DNA of 61,326 nt from Polaromonas jejuensis NBRC 106434. GTDB taxonomy: Bacteria > Pseudomonadota > Gammaproteobacteria > Burkholderiales > Burkholderiaceae_C. The stretch's first letter is position 1; each line of letters begins with the position of its first letter. The DNA lies in assembly GCF_001598235.1 (NCBI RefSeq), contig NZ_BCYO01000024.1, positions 1-61,326 of the forward strand, in the 5' to 3' direction. Shown piece after piece: positions 45,205-53,650 of this stretch. Made by a program: the position numbers and the translations under genes. A model generated the notes under the pieces. The model searched no databases, had not been told where the DNA came from, and saw only the letters and a program-made list of their open reading frames with translations.

Positions 45205-46413
45205 TCAAACGACGCCATTCGCCTTCAACTGCGAAAGCTTTTCTTCGGACAGGCCGAGCAGTGACTGAAGCACCTCGCGCGTCCCTTCGCCCAGCTGCGG
45301 CGGCGCGCTGCGCACCGGCAGGCGCTCACCGTCGAAGCGGTAGGGCGGCGCCAGCACGTTGACGCTGCCAGCCTCGGGATGCGGCTGCGTCGTCACGAGG
45401 CCGGCATCGGTTGCGCGTTTCGAGGTCAGCGCCTCGTGCAGGCCTAGCACCTCGCCGCAGGGAATGCCGGAGCGGGTCAGCTGTTCGAGCAGCTGCTTGC
45501 GCTTGCGGCGCCCGAGCTCGCGGTTGATCTCTGGCATCAGCGCCGCCCGGTTCGCCGAGCGCAGGATGTTGGTCTTGAAGCGTTCATCGGCCGCCAGGTC
45601 GGGCCGCTCTATCACCTCGGTGCAAAAGCGTGCGAACTGGCTGTTGTTGCCGACCGTGATCACCAGCGGCCCGTCTTGCGCATCGAAGACGCCGTAGGGC
45701 ACGATGGACGGGTGCGCGTTGCCGTAGCGCGGCGGGTCTTCGCCCATCAGCAGCGCCTCGAGGCCGTAGTAGGCGGTGATCATCAGCCCGCAATCGAACA
45801 GCGCCATCTCGATGTGACGGCCCTTGCCGGTTTTGTGGCGCTCGAACAGCGCGGCCAGAATGGCCTGGGCCGAGTACATGCCGGTGAACAGGTCGACCGC
45901 GGCCACGCCGAATTTCAGCGGCGGCTGGTGGGCTTCGCCGTTGAGCGCCATCAGTCCGGCCTCGCCCTGCACGACCAGGTCGTAGCCGGGGCGTGCGGCC
46001 TCCGGCCCGGTGCGGTCGTAGCCGGAGATCGAGCAGTAGATCAGCCCGGGCTGCTCTTCGCGCAGGCGCTCGTAGCCGAGGCCCAGCTTGTCGATGCCGC
46101 CGTACTTGAAGTTCTGGATCACGACGTCGCTTTTCCGTGCGAGTTCACGCGCGATCTCCTGGCCTTCGGCGGTCTGCAGGTCGAGCGTGACCGAGCGCTT
46201 GTTGCGGTTGACGCTGTTGAAGTAGGCCGTCTCGGTGGAGCCGACGCGCAGGCCCCAGTCGCGCGTGTCGTCGCCGCGCCCGGGGTGTTCGACCTTGATC
46301 ACCTCGGCGCCGAGGTCGGCCAGCACCATGCCGCACCAGGGGCCGGCAAGGATACGGGACAGATCGAGAACGCGTACGCCGGCCAGCGGTAGCGAGGAAT
46401 TCATCGTTGACAT
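45205..46413 (-). CDS. CaiB/BaiF family CoA transferase
   Basis: This 402-aa class III CoA transferase begins LPLAGVRVLDLSRILAGPWC and has the adenine-binding region NFKYGGIDKLGLGYE and the catalytic Asp in RPGYDLVVQGEAGLM. It moves CoA from one thioester to another acid, giving energy-free activation of the substrate. It is encoded between the enoyl-CoA hydratase and a Bug gene. Having a transferase plus two synthetases suggests more than one acid enters the pathway. Confidence 0.92.
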   Translation of the reverse strand: MSTMNSSLPLAGVRVLDLSRILAGPWCGMVLADLGAEVIKVEHPGRGDDTRDWGLRVGSTETAYFNSVNRNKRSVTLDLQTAEGQEIARELARKSDVVIQNFKYGGIDKLGLGYERLREEQPGLIYCSISGYDRTGPEAARPGYDLVVQGEAGLMALNGEAHQPPLKFGVAAVDLFTGMYSAQAILAALFERHKTGKGRHIEMALFDCGLMITAYYGLEALLMGEDPPRYGNAHPSIVPYGVFDAQDGPLVITVGNNSQFARFCTEVIERPDLAADERFKTNILRSANRAALMPEINRELGRRKRKQLLEQLTRSGIPCGEVLGLHEALTSKRATDAGLVTTQPHPEAGSVNVLAPPYRFDGERLPVRSAPPQLGEGTREVLQSLLGLSEEKLSQLKANGVV

Positions 46414-46474
46414 GGCAACTCCAGGGGTTCAGGAATCCATTGCATGGCTGCGCAATGAAAGGACATGATTGGCA

Positions 46475-47281
46475 TCAAGGCGCGTTCGGCTTGCCACGCA
46501 GCAGGGCGAAATCCGGCGTGCGTTTGGCAAGGAAGGCGCCTATGCCTTCGGCCGCCTCGTCGTCGGCCTGCGATTCGACCATCAGCTGCGCCTCCAGCGC
46601 CATTTGGGCTTCCAGATCGGCACCATAGGCATGGTGGCACAGGGCCTTGATGCGGGCGTTGGCCCGCGTCGGGCCACTGGCGATGCGGGCCGCCAGGGCG
46701 ACCGCCTCGGCCAGTGCCGCACCCTGTTCGCTGAGCCGGTTGACGGCGCCCAGCGCATGCAGGCGTTCGGCCGGCACGCGGTCGCCGGTCAGGCACAGCT
46801 CGGTCAGCACCTGGCGCGAGACGAACTCCGCCAGAAAGGCGGTGGCGCCGCCATCCGGCGTCAGGCCGACCTTGACGTAGGCGACAGAGAAGAAGGCGTT
46901 GCGCGCCACCACCAGCATGTCGCAGGCGAGCGCGATCGACACGCCCGCACCGGCCGCACCGCCTTCGACGGCGGCAATCACCGGCTTGCCGCAATCGCGG
47001 ATGGCGCGAATCATGCCGTGCAGGCCTTCGAGCTTCTCGCGCCGCTGCGCGGGCGCCAGTTGGCGGCGGGTCGCCAGCTGGTTCAGGTCGCCGCCCGAGC
47101 AGAAGAAATCGCCGACGCCGGTCAGCACGATGGCGCCGACCTCGGGGTCGGCCGCTGCGGCGGCCAGTGCGGCCGGCAGCTCGGTGTACAGGCCGGCCGT
47201 GATGGCGTTGCGCGCGGCCGGGTTGTTGTTGACCAGGATGCGGACGGCGCCCTCCTGGCGGATCAGCACTGAATTGCTCAT
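46475..47281 (-). CDS. Enoyl-CoA hydratase/isomerase family protein
   Basis: This 268-aa crotonase-fold protein has the first oxyanion region VGDFFCSGGDLNQL and the second AVEGGAAGAGVSIALACDML. In the hydratase-Glu position it has YVKVGLTPDGGATAFLAEFV, where canonical hydratases have a Glu, so it may be an isomerase or a hydratase of altered mechanism. Its ATG overlaps the stop of a 23-codon relic of an acyl-CoA dehydrogenase (ATGA), a coupling inherited from the lost gene. Confidence 0.9.
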   Translation of the reverse strand: MSNSVLIRQEGAVRILVNNNPAARNAITAGLYTELPAALAAAAADPEVGAIVLTGVGDFFCSGGDLNQLATRRQLAPAQRREKLEGLHGMIRAIRDCGKPVIAAVEGGAAGAGVSIALACDMLVVARNAFFSVAYVKVGLTPDGGATAFLAEFVSRQVLTELCLTGDRVPAERLHALGAVNRLSEQGAALAEAVALAARIASGPTRANARIKALCHHAYGADLEAQMALEAQLMVESQADDEAAEGIGAFLAKRTPDFALLRGKPNAP

Positions 47282-47349
47282 GCGGCGGCTTCCTTTTCCA
47301 GCGTCCTGGAGCGCTGAAGATGATGGTCTTTGATGTGTTCGCAGTTCAT
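47278..47349 (-). pseudogene. Acyl-CoA dehydrogenase deletion relic (23 codons)
   Basis: The mini-frame reads MNCEHIKDHHLQRSRTLEKE plus three Ala and a stop. Its first eight residues match the N-terminus of the acyl-CoA dehydrogenase at 50018-51157 (MNFEHTED), with 20 of 24 bases identical, and its next residues match that protein's C-terminus (EDHHLQRYIALGKQVAA). About 350 internal codons are missing. The GAAGA sequence at both ends of the intact gene would have allowed a short-homology deletion. Ribosome binding site (GAGAGAA) and ATGA coupling are retained. Confidence 0.7.
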
Positions 47350-47359
47350 GACGGTTCTC

Positions 47360-48934
47360 TCATTGCGTTGCACTTTCGGGATCGCTCAGATACACATCGC
47401 GCAGCTCACGCTTGAGCACCTTGCCGATGGCGCTGCGCGGCAGTTCGTCGAGGTGGCGCAGGTCGGCCAGGCGCTGCGTCTTGCCGGCGCGCGCGTTGTA
47501 CCAGGCCATGAGTTGTGCCGGCGTTTCGGCGGCGTCCGCGTGCCGCACAACGAAGGCCACCGGTGTCTCGCCCCATTGCTCCGACGGCACGCCGATGACG
47601 GCCACGTCCTGCACCCCCGGATGGGCGCGCAGCCCGGCCTCGATGTCGCTCGGATAGATGTTGAAGCCGCCGCTGATGATCATGTCCTTGCGGCGATCCA
47701 CCAGCGTGAGGAAGCCGTCGGCGTCGAAGCGGCCGACGTCACCCGTGCGGATGAAGCGCTTGCCGGTTCGATCGAACCATTCGGCCTCCCGCGTCTTTTC
47801 GGGCTGGTTGTGGTAGCCGGTCATCATGCCGGCCGAATGCCCCACGACCTCGCCGGTCGAACCCGGCGGCAGTTCGCGTTCCTCTTCGTCGATGAGCCTG
47901 ATGTCGCTGCCTTGGGCGGGCTGGCCCACGGTGTGGAGCTTGTCCGGATGCTCGTGCGCGGAGAGGATGCAACTGCCACCGCCCTCGGTCATGCCGTAGA
48001 ACTCGACCAGGCCGCCGGGCCAGCGGGCCAGCACGTCGGCTTTCAGCGAGGCATGGAACGGCGCGCTGGTGCAGAACTTGAAGCGGAAGGACGACAGGTC
48101 GAAGTCGCCGAAGCGCGGGTGGGCCATGATGCGCTGGTATTGAACCGGCACCAGCATCGAATGCGTCGCGCGGATGCGCTGGGCGAGCGCCAGGTAACCC
48201 AGTGCGTCGAACTTCGGCATCAACCGCACGCAGCCGCCCCATCCCAGCGTGGGGAAAAACGAGACGAGCGTGGTGTTGGAGTACAGCGGCGTGGCCAGCA
48301 GCGTCACGCTGTCGCGGCCATAACCGTAGGCCAGTCCGCGCTGGATGTGCGCCCAGCGCATGCCATGCGATTGCACGATGCCTTTGGGCGTGCCGGTGGT
48401 GCCTGAGGAATAGATGATGTTGAAAGGGTCTTGCGGCGAGACCTCGACGGGTTGGGGCCGCGAGCCCTCGGGCGCGAGCCAATCCTCGAAGCGGCGGCCG
48501 GCGGTCACGCCGTCGAGGGCAATGCGCGTGGGCGCATCACCGTCGCCTGGCGACGGAGGCAGCAGCGCCGCCGCTGCGGCATCGGCGAACAGACCGCGCG
48601 CGTTTGCATCGTGCAGCATCGCGGCCAGGCTCGCGGCGGTGACCGAAGGCGCCAGCGGCGCGGGCACAACACCCGCTCGAAGCGCACCCAGGAAAACGGC
48701 CGCATAGCGCACCGAGGGCGTTGCGCACAGGGCGATGACATCGCCCGGCTTCAACCCGTCAAGCTGCAGTGCCGCGGCGACGCGATCCATCAACACGTCG
48801 AGCGCGGCGTAGTCCAGGGTTTGCTCGGCGTCGCACAGGGCGAGAGCATGCGGGCGCTGATGGGCATGCTCTCGCACCAGGTCCGACAGGCTGCGAAACG
48901 GCGGCAGCGCCGCGGTGGGGTTCTGGCTGCTCAT
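47360..48934 (-). CDS. Acyl-CoA synthetase (AMP-forming)
   Basis: This 524-aa ANL ligase has the P-loop YSSGTTGTPKGIV, the FYGMTEGGG motif, the hinge DRRKDMIISGGFNIYPSDIE and the catalytic lysine in RSAIGKVLKREL. It makes an acyl-CoA from a carboxylic acid, ATP and CoA. It is encoded 13 bp after the Bug gene at 48948 and just upstream of the dehydrogenase relic. It is likely the entry enzyme (the equivalent of PimA) for the dehydrogenases encoded upstream. Confidence 0.93.
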   Translation of the reverse strand: MSSQNPTAALPPFRSLSDLVREHAHQRPHALALCDAEQTLDYAALDVLMDRVAAALQLDGLKPGDVIALCATPSVRYAAVFLGALRAGVVPAPLAPSVTAASLAAMLHDANARGLFADAAAAALLPPSPGDGDAPTRIALDGVTAGRRFEDWLAPEGSRPQPVEVSPQDPFNIIYSSGTTGTPKGIVQSHGMRWAHIQRGLAYGYGRDSVTLLATPLYSNTTLVSFFPTLGWGGCVRLMPKFDALGYLALAQRIRATHSMLVPVQYQRIMAHPRFGDFDLSSFRFKFCTSAPFHASLKADVLARWPGGLVEFYGMTEGGGSCILSAHEHPDKLHTVGQPAQGSDIRLIDEEERELPPGSTGEVVGHSAGMMTGYHNQPEKTREAEWFDRTGKRFIRTGDVGRFDADGFLTLVDRRKDMIISGGFNIYPSDIEAGLRAHPGVQDVAVIGVPSEQWGETPVAFVVRHADAAETPAQLMAWYNARAGKTQRLADLRHLDELPRSAIGKVLKRELRDVYLSDPESATQ

Positions 48935-48947
48935 GCTGCGCCGTACC

Positions 48948-49955
48948 TCAATCGAGTTGCGCGCCGGATTGCTTCACGAGGGCCTCCCATACCGGCCAGT
49001 CCTTGCGGTAGGCGGCGGCGAAAGCTTCGGGCGTGCTCCCCACCGACCGGAATCCCATGCCCTCGATGCGTTCGCGCACGTCTGGCAGTGCGCAGATGGC
49101 GCCCACTTCCCTGGCCATGCGCTGCACGATCTCGGCCGGTGTCCTGGCGGGCGCCGCCATGCCCACGAAACCGACGACGCGGTAGGCATCGTCCTTCAGG
49201 CCCTGCTCCTGCAGCGTCGGCACGTCGGGAAGAATGCCCATGCGCTGTTCACCCGTGACGCCGATGAGCCGGAGCTTGCCCGCTGCCGCGTGCGCCTTGG
49301 TGCCCAGCGCGCTGGCGAAGGCGATCTTGATCTGCCCGCCGATCAGGTCCTGCAGCATCGGCGCCTCGCCGCGGTAGGCCGCGTGCGCCATGTCCGCGTC
49401 CTGGCTCCGGCTCATGAAAGCGCCGCCAAGATGGGCGTAGGAACCGATGCCCCACGAGCCATACGACAACTTGCCCTTGTTTTGCTTGATGTAGGCCAGC
49501 AGTTCCGGACCGTTGCGGACCGGCAGGCTCGGATGGACGGCCAGCGTCACCGGCGCGGAAGCGATCAGCGAAACCAGCGACAGGTCGCGTCGCGGGTCGT
49601 AGGGCAGCTTCTGGTAGAGGAACTGGTTGATCAGCAGCGATGTGCTCAGCGACACCGCGAAGGTGTAGCCGTCGGCCGGCGCCTTCGCCACCGCCTCGGT
49701 GCCCAGGATGCCGCCGGCGCCGCTTCGGTTGTCGACCAGCATCGGCTGGCCCAGGCGCGACGAGAGCTTCTCGCCCACCACGCGAGCCACGATGTCGGTG
49801 GCGCCGCCGGCATTGAAAGGCACAATGAGGCGCACCGGCCTGCCGGGCCAGGCGGCCTGGGCGCGCACGAGCGGCCCGAAACCGAGAGAGGCGCCGGCGA
49901 AGGCGGTGCGCGCCAGCCATTGGCGGCGTGAAGGATCGACGAGATGAGATTGCAT
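48948..49955 (-). CDS. Bug/TctC-family solute-binding protein with Tat-like signal
   Basis: This 335-aa orphan Bug receptor starts MQSHLVDPSRRQWLARTAFA; SRRQWLA resembles a Tat motif, cleaved near VRAQA, before WPGRPVRLIVPFNAGGATD. An earlier ATG at 50021 overlaps the pimD-like stop and would add 22 residues; AGGGGG before 49955 favours the shorter form. It is similar to the Bug protein at 41185-42180. It lies between the dehydrogenase and ligase genes, so it probably captures the acid that they degrade. Confidence 0.9.
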   Translation of the reverse strand: MQSHLVDPSRRQWLARTAFAGASLGFGPLVRAQAAWPGRPVRLIVPFNAGGATDIVARVVGEKLSSRLGQPMLVDNRSGAGGILGTEAVAKAPADGYTFAVSLSTSLLINQFLYQKLPYDPRRDLSLVSLIASAPVTLAVHPSLPVRNGPELLAYIKQNKGKLSYGSWGIGSYAHLGGAFMSRSQDADMAHAAYRGEAPMLQDLIGGQIKIAFASALGTKAHAAAGKLRLIGVTGEQRMGILPDVPTLQEQGLKDDAYRVVGFVGMAAPARTPAEIVQRMAREVGAICALPDVRERIEGMGFRSVGSTPEAFAAAYRKDWPVWEALVKQSGAQLD

Positions 49956-50017
49956 TGAGGCCCCCTGAGGTGTGCGTTCAGTTCTTTGCTGAATCTTTGG
50001 TTGCTGAACCGTTTCGC

Positions 50018-51157
50018 TCATGCCGCCACCTGCTTGCCGAGCGCGATGTAGCGCTGCAGGTGATGGTCTTCGTCGCCCAGCTGGTGGTCGATCATCACCA
50101 ACCGCTTGGCGTAGTGGGCCAGCGGCAGTTCCCAGGTCATACCGATGCCGCCGTGCATCTGGATGCTCTCTTCCGCCACCAGCGTGCCGATGCGGCCTAT
50201 GCTGAACTTGGCGGCCGACAGCGCGCGCTCGCGCGTCAACCGGTCGGCATCGATCGCGGCGGCGGCATTGATCACGGCCGAGCGGGCCTGCTCGATCTCG
50301 AGCAGCAGGTCCGCCATGCGGTGCTGCAGTGCCTGGAAGCTGCCGATCAGTGTGCCGAACTGCTTGCGCGTGCGCAGGTAGTCGAGTGTCGCGGTCTTGG
50401 CGGCTTCCATCGCGCCCAGGCTTTCCGCGCACAGCGCCAGCACGCCGCGGCCTATGGCGCGTTCCAGCGTGGTGTGGCCCTGGCCTTCGGCGCCCAGCAG
50501 CGCATCGGCGCCGAGCGTCACGCCGTCGAGCGTGAGTTCGGCCACGCGGCCGCCGTCGATGGCGGGACAGCCGCGCACGCTGAGTCCTGGCGTCTTTGCG
50601 GGAACCAGGAACAGCGAGATGCCGGCCTCGCTGTCTGCTGCGCCCGAGCTGCGGGCCGAGACCACGAACAGGTCGGCCTGCTCGCCCTGCGGCACCACGG
50701 CCTTGGCGCCTTGCAGCACCCAGCCGTTGCCGCTGCGCTCGGCGCGGGTCTGCACGCGCGCCAGCTCGTAGTGGGCATCGGGCTCGTCATGTGCGAAGGC
50801 CGCGATGGTCGTGCCGCCTATGATGTCGGCCAGCTGGGCCTTCTGCGCGTCGTCGCCAGCAGCCGAGATCGCTTCGCCGGCCATGACGGCGCCCAGCAGC
50901 GGCTCGACCACCAGGCCGCGGCCCAGCGACTCGAAAACCACGGCGACGTCGAAGCCTGCGCCGCCGAAGCCGCCGTCGGCTTCGCTGAACAGCGCGCCGA
51001 TCACGCCCAGTTCGGCGAACTGCTGCCAGATCTCGGTGCTGAAGCCCTGGGCCGACCTGGCGATGCGGTCGCGCTTATCGAAGGCGTACTGCTCGGCTAT
51101 GAAGCGATTCAAGCTGTCGGCGAGCATGCGCCGATCTTCGGTGTGTTCGAAGTTCAT
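50018..51157 (-). CDS. pimD: Acyl-CoA dehydrogenase, pimeloyl-CoA dehydrogenase small-subunit type
   Basis: This 379-aa FAD-dependent acyl-CoA dehydrogenase resembles PimD, the small subunit of the pimeloyl-CoA dehydrogenase of Rhodopseudomonas-type pim operons. The C-terminal domain has RKQFGTLIGSFQALQHRMAD and SIQMHGGIGMTWELPLAHYA. It is encoded 12 bp after the pimC-like gene, as in pim clusters, and the two subunits presumably form one enzyme feeding ETF. Its ATG region and 3' end are the sources for comparison with the 23-codon relic at 47278. Confidence 0.88.
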   Translation of the reverse strand: MNFEHTEDRRMLADSLNRFIAEQYAFDKRDRIARSAQGFSTEIWQQFAELGVIGALFSEADGGFGGAGFDVAVVFESLGRGLVVEPLLGAVMAGEAISAAGDDAQKAQLADIIGGTTIAAFAHDEPDAHYELARVQTRAERSGNGWVLQGAKAVVPQGEQADLFVVSARSSGAADSEAGISLFLVPAKTPGLSVRGCPAIDGGRVAELTLDGVTLGADALLGAEGQGHTTLERAIGRGVLALCAESLGAMEAAKTATLDYLRTRKQFGTLIGSFQALQHRMADLLLEIEQARSAVINAAAAIDADRLTRERALSAAKFSIGRIGTLVAEESIQMHGGIGMTWELPLAHYAKRLVMIDHQLGDEDHHLQRYIALGKQVAA

Positions 51158-51169
51158 GGCATGTCTCCT

Positions 51170-52378
51170 TTACAGCCCGAGGATCATCTTGGAGATGATG
51201 TTCTTCTGGATTTCGTTGGAGCCGCCGAAGATCGACAGCTTGCGGTTGTTGAAGTAGCGCGCCGCGGCGGCCGATGCGTAGGCCGGACCGAAGGTCTCGC
51301 CTTCGTAGCCATCCTGCAGGGCCTCTGCGACGAAAGGCCGTCCATAGACGCCCATCGCGCGCCGGGCCAGCGAGGAGATTTCCTGGCGGATCTCGGTGCC
51401 GCGAATCTTGAGCATCGAGCTCTCCGCGCCCGGCACGCCGCCGCCGGCCACGGCCGCGATCACGCGCAGGTTCGTCGTCAACATGTTCTCGAGGTCGATC
51501 TCGACACGCGCCAGGCGCGCCGCGAAGGCCGGGTCTTCGTTCAGCGGCTTGCCGTTCTTCGTCTGCTTCGCCGCAATGCCCTTGAGCTGCTCCAGCGCCG
51601 CCACCGAGAAGCCCACGCCGGCGATGTTGGTGCGCTCGTAGGTCAGCAGGTACTTGGCGCAGGTCCAGCCCTTGTCCTCTTCGCCCACCAGGTTCTCGGC
51701 CGGCACGCGCACGTCGGAAAAGAACACCTCGTTGACTTCGTGTTCGCCGTCGAGCGTGATGATGGGCCGCACCTCGACGCCGGGCGTCGTCATATCGATC
51801 AAGAGGAAGCTGATGCCCTCCTGCTTCTTGGCCTCGCGGTTGGTGCGCACCAGGCAGAAGATCATGTTGGCGTGCTGGCCCAGCGTGGTCCAGGTCTTCT
51901 GGCCGTTGACGATGTAGTGATCACCCTGGGCATCGGTGCCGCGCACGGCCGAGGTCTTGACCGCTGCCAGGTCGGAGCCGGCGCCGGGTTCCGAGTAGCC
52001 CTGGCACCACCAGTCCGAGCCGTCGAGGATGCGCGGCAGCCAGTGGCGCTTCTGCGCCTCGTTGCCGTACTTGATCAGCACCGGGCCCAGCATGTTCACG
52101 CCGAAGGGCACGATGCGCGGTGCATGGGCCAGCGCGCATTCGTTCTCGAAGATGAACTTCTCGATCGCGGTCCAGCCGGGGCCGCCCCACTGTTCGGGCC
52201 AGTGGTTGGCGAGCCAGCCGCGCGCGTTGAGGATGGCGTGCCATTCCTGCATGTCGGCTTTGCTCAAATGCTTGCCGCTCGCGACCTTGTCGGACAGGCG
52301 CGCGGGCAGCTTGGCGGCCAGGAAGGCGCGCACTTCGCTGCGGAAGGCTTCTTCTTCGGGGGTGAAGTTCAGGTCCAT
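51170..52378 (-). CDS. pimC: Acyl-CoA dehydrogenase, pimeloyl-CoA dehydrogenase large-subunit type
   Basis: This 402-aa acyl-CoA dehydrogenase has the conserved middle-domain motif CQGYSEPGAGSDLAAVKTSA, VNGQKTWTTLGQHANMIFCL and the C-terminal GGSNEIQKNIISKMILGL. It resembles PimC. It introduces the 2,3-double bond into the acyl-CoA. It is encoded after the thiolase gene and a 69-bp gap that contains a nested hairpin, and directly before the pimD-like gene. Confidence 0.92.
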   Translation of the reverse strand: MDLNFTPEEEAFRSEVRAFLAAKLPARLSDKVASGKHLSKADMQEWHAILNARGWLANHWPEQWGGPGWTAIEKFIFENECALAHAPRIVPFGVNMLGPVLIKYGNEAQKRHWLPRILDGSDWWCQGYSEPGAGSDLAAVKTSAVRGTDAQGDHYIVNGQKTWTTLGQHANMIFCLVRTNREAKKQEGISFLLIDMTTPGVEVRPIITLDGEHEVNEVFFSDVRVPAENLVGEEDKGWTCAKYLLTYERTNIAGVGFSVAALEQLKGIAAKQTKNGKPLNEDPAFAARLARVEIDLENMLTTNLRVIAAVAGGGVPGAESSMLKIRGTEIRQEISSLARRAMGVYGRPFVAEALQDGYEGETFGPAYASAAAARYFNNRKLSIFGGSNEIQKNIISKMILGL

Positions 52379-52399
52379 GTCGTGTCTTTAGTCAGTTGA

Positions 52400-52438
52400 G
52401 GACAGAGCAAAATTGCCGCGCAATTTCTTGGTCTGTCC
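52400..52438. promoter_or_regulatory. Nested palindrome between thiolase and dehydrogenase genes
   Basis: GGACAGA (52400-52406) pairs perfectly with TCTGTCC (52432-52438), enclosing AAATTGC (52410-52416) and GCAATTT (52420-52426) with a 3-nt loop. It is a long near-complete hairpin in the only sizeable gap within the pim-like operon. It could be an mRNA stabiliser, a partial terminator or a small palindromic repeat. Confidence 0.55.
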
Positions 52439-52447
52439 CGCAAGGTT

Positions 52448-53629
52448 TCAATAAATCTCGAACAGGCCGGCCGCACCCATGCCACCGGCGATGCACATGG
52501 TCACGACGGCGTACTTCGCGCCGCGTCGCTTGCCCTCGAGCAGCACGTGGCCCGTGAGGCGGGCGCCGGTCATGCCGAACGGGTGGCCGATGGAGATGGC
52601 GCCACCGTTGACGTTGAGCCGCTCCGATGGAATGCCGAGCTTTTGCTGGCAGTAAATGGACTGCGAGGCAAAGGCTTCGTTGAGCTCCCACAGGTCGATA
52701 TCCTGAACCTTCAGGCCATGGCGCGCCAGCAGTTTCGGCACCGCGAACACCGGGCCTATGCCCATCTCGTCGGGCTCGCAGCCGGCCACGGCCAGGCCAC
52801 GGAAGGCGCCCAGCGGCTTGAGATTGAGACGCTCGGCTTCCTTGGCTTCCATCATCACGCAGGCCGAGGCGCCATCGGAGAGCTGAGAGGCGTTGCCGGC
52901 GGTGACGAACTTGTCCGGGCCATTGACTGGCGCCAGCTTGGCCAGCGCCTCGTAGGTGGTGCCGCGCCGGTTGCAGTTGTCGGCGTCCACCGTGACTTCG
53001 CGGCGGGTCACCGCCTTGGTTTCCTTGTCGGTCACGGCCATGGTGGTGGTGCAGGCGACGATCTCTTCCTGGTAGCGGCCGGCGAGCTGCGCCTCTTCGG
53101 TCTTGCGCTGGCTCTCGGCCGAGAAGCGGTCTTGCGCCTCGCGGCTGATGCCGTAGCGCTGAGCCACGATGTCGGCGGTTTCTATCATCGACAGGTACAG
53201 CGCTGGCTTGTGTTCCACGATCCACGGGTCCATGCCGGTATCGCCGTCCTCGCGGGTGCGAATGGCCGAGATGCTTTCCACGCCGCCGGCGATCATGGCC
53301 GGCGCGCCCTCGACGACGATGCGGCCGGCGGCCATGGCGATGGCCTGCAGACCTGAGGCGCAGAAGCGGTTGACCGTGGTGCCGGCAATCGTGATCGGCA
53401 GGCCGGCGCGGATGATGCTCTGGCGCGCCACGTTGCGGCCGGTGGTGCCTTCGGGGTAGCCGCAGCCGAGGATGGCGTCCTCGATCAGCGCCGGGTCCAG
53501 GCCCGAGCGCTCGACGGCGGCGCGTACCGCGAAGGCGGCCAGCGTCGCGCCGGGGGTGATGTTGAATTCACCGCGGTGCGACTTGGTCAGCGGTGTACGG
53601 GCGGTGGAAACGATGACGGCTTCACGCAT
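52448..53629 (-). CDS. pimB: Acetyl-CoA acyltransferase (thiolase), PimB type
   Basis: This 393-aa type I thiolase carries the nucleophile Cys90 ([12 protein letters not shown]), the His loop [17 protein letters not shown] and the second Cys loop [13 protein letters not shown]. It cleaves the 3-oxoacyl-CoA, releasing acetyl-CoA. It follows the multifunctional pimF-like gene with a 21-bp gap. Gene order (multifunctional protein, thiolase, two dehydrogenase subunits) is that of pim operons for medium-chain dicarboxylic acids. Confidence 0.94.
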   Translation of the reverse strand: MREAVIVSTARTPLTKSHRGEFNITPGATLAAFAVRAAVERSGLDPALIEDAILGCGYPEGTTGRNVARQSIIRAGLPITIAGTTVNRFCASGLQAIAMAAGRIVVEGAPAMIAGGVESISAIRTREDGDTGMDPWIVEHKPALYLSMIETADIVAQRYGISREAQDRFSAESQRKTEEAQLAGRYQEEIVACTTTMAVTDKETKAVTRREVTVDADNCNRRGTTYEALAKLAPVNGPDKFVTAGNASQLSDGASACVMMEAKEAERLNLKPLGAFRGLAVAGCEPDEMGIGPVFAVPKLLARHGLKVQDIDLWELNEAFASQSIYCQQKLGIPSERLNVNGGAISIGHPFGMTGARLTGHVLLEGKRRGAKYAVVTMCIAGGMGAAGLFEIY

Positions 53630-53650
53630 GGTTTTGCTCCTGGGCTGCAG

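Noticed and set aside
49928..52399. An 823-codon open frame opposite the two acyl-CoA dehydrogenase genes
   Set aside because: Antisense shadow of pimC and pimD; no recognisable domain and no ribosome binding site.
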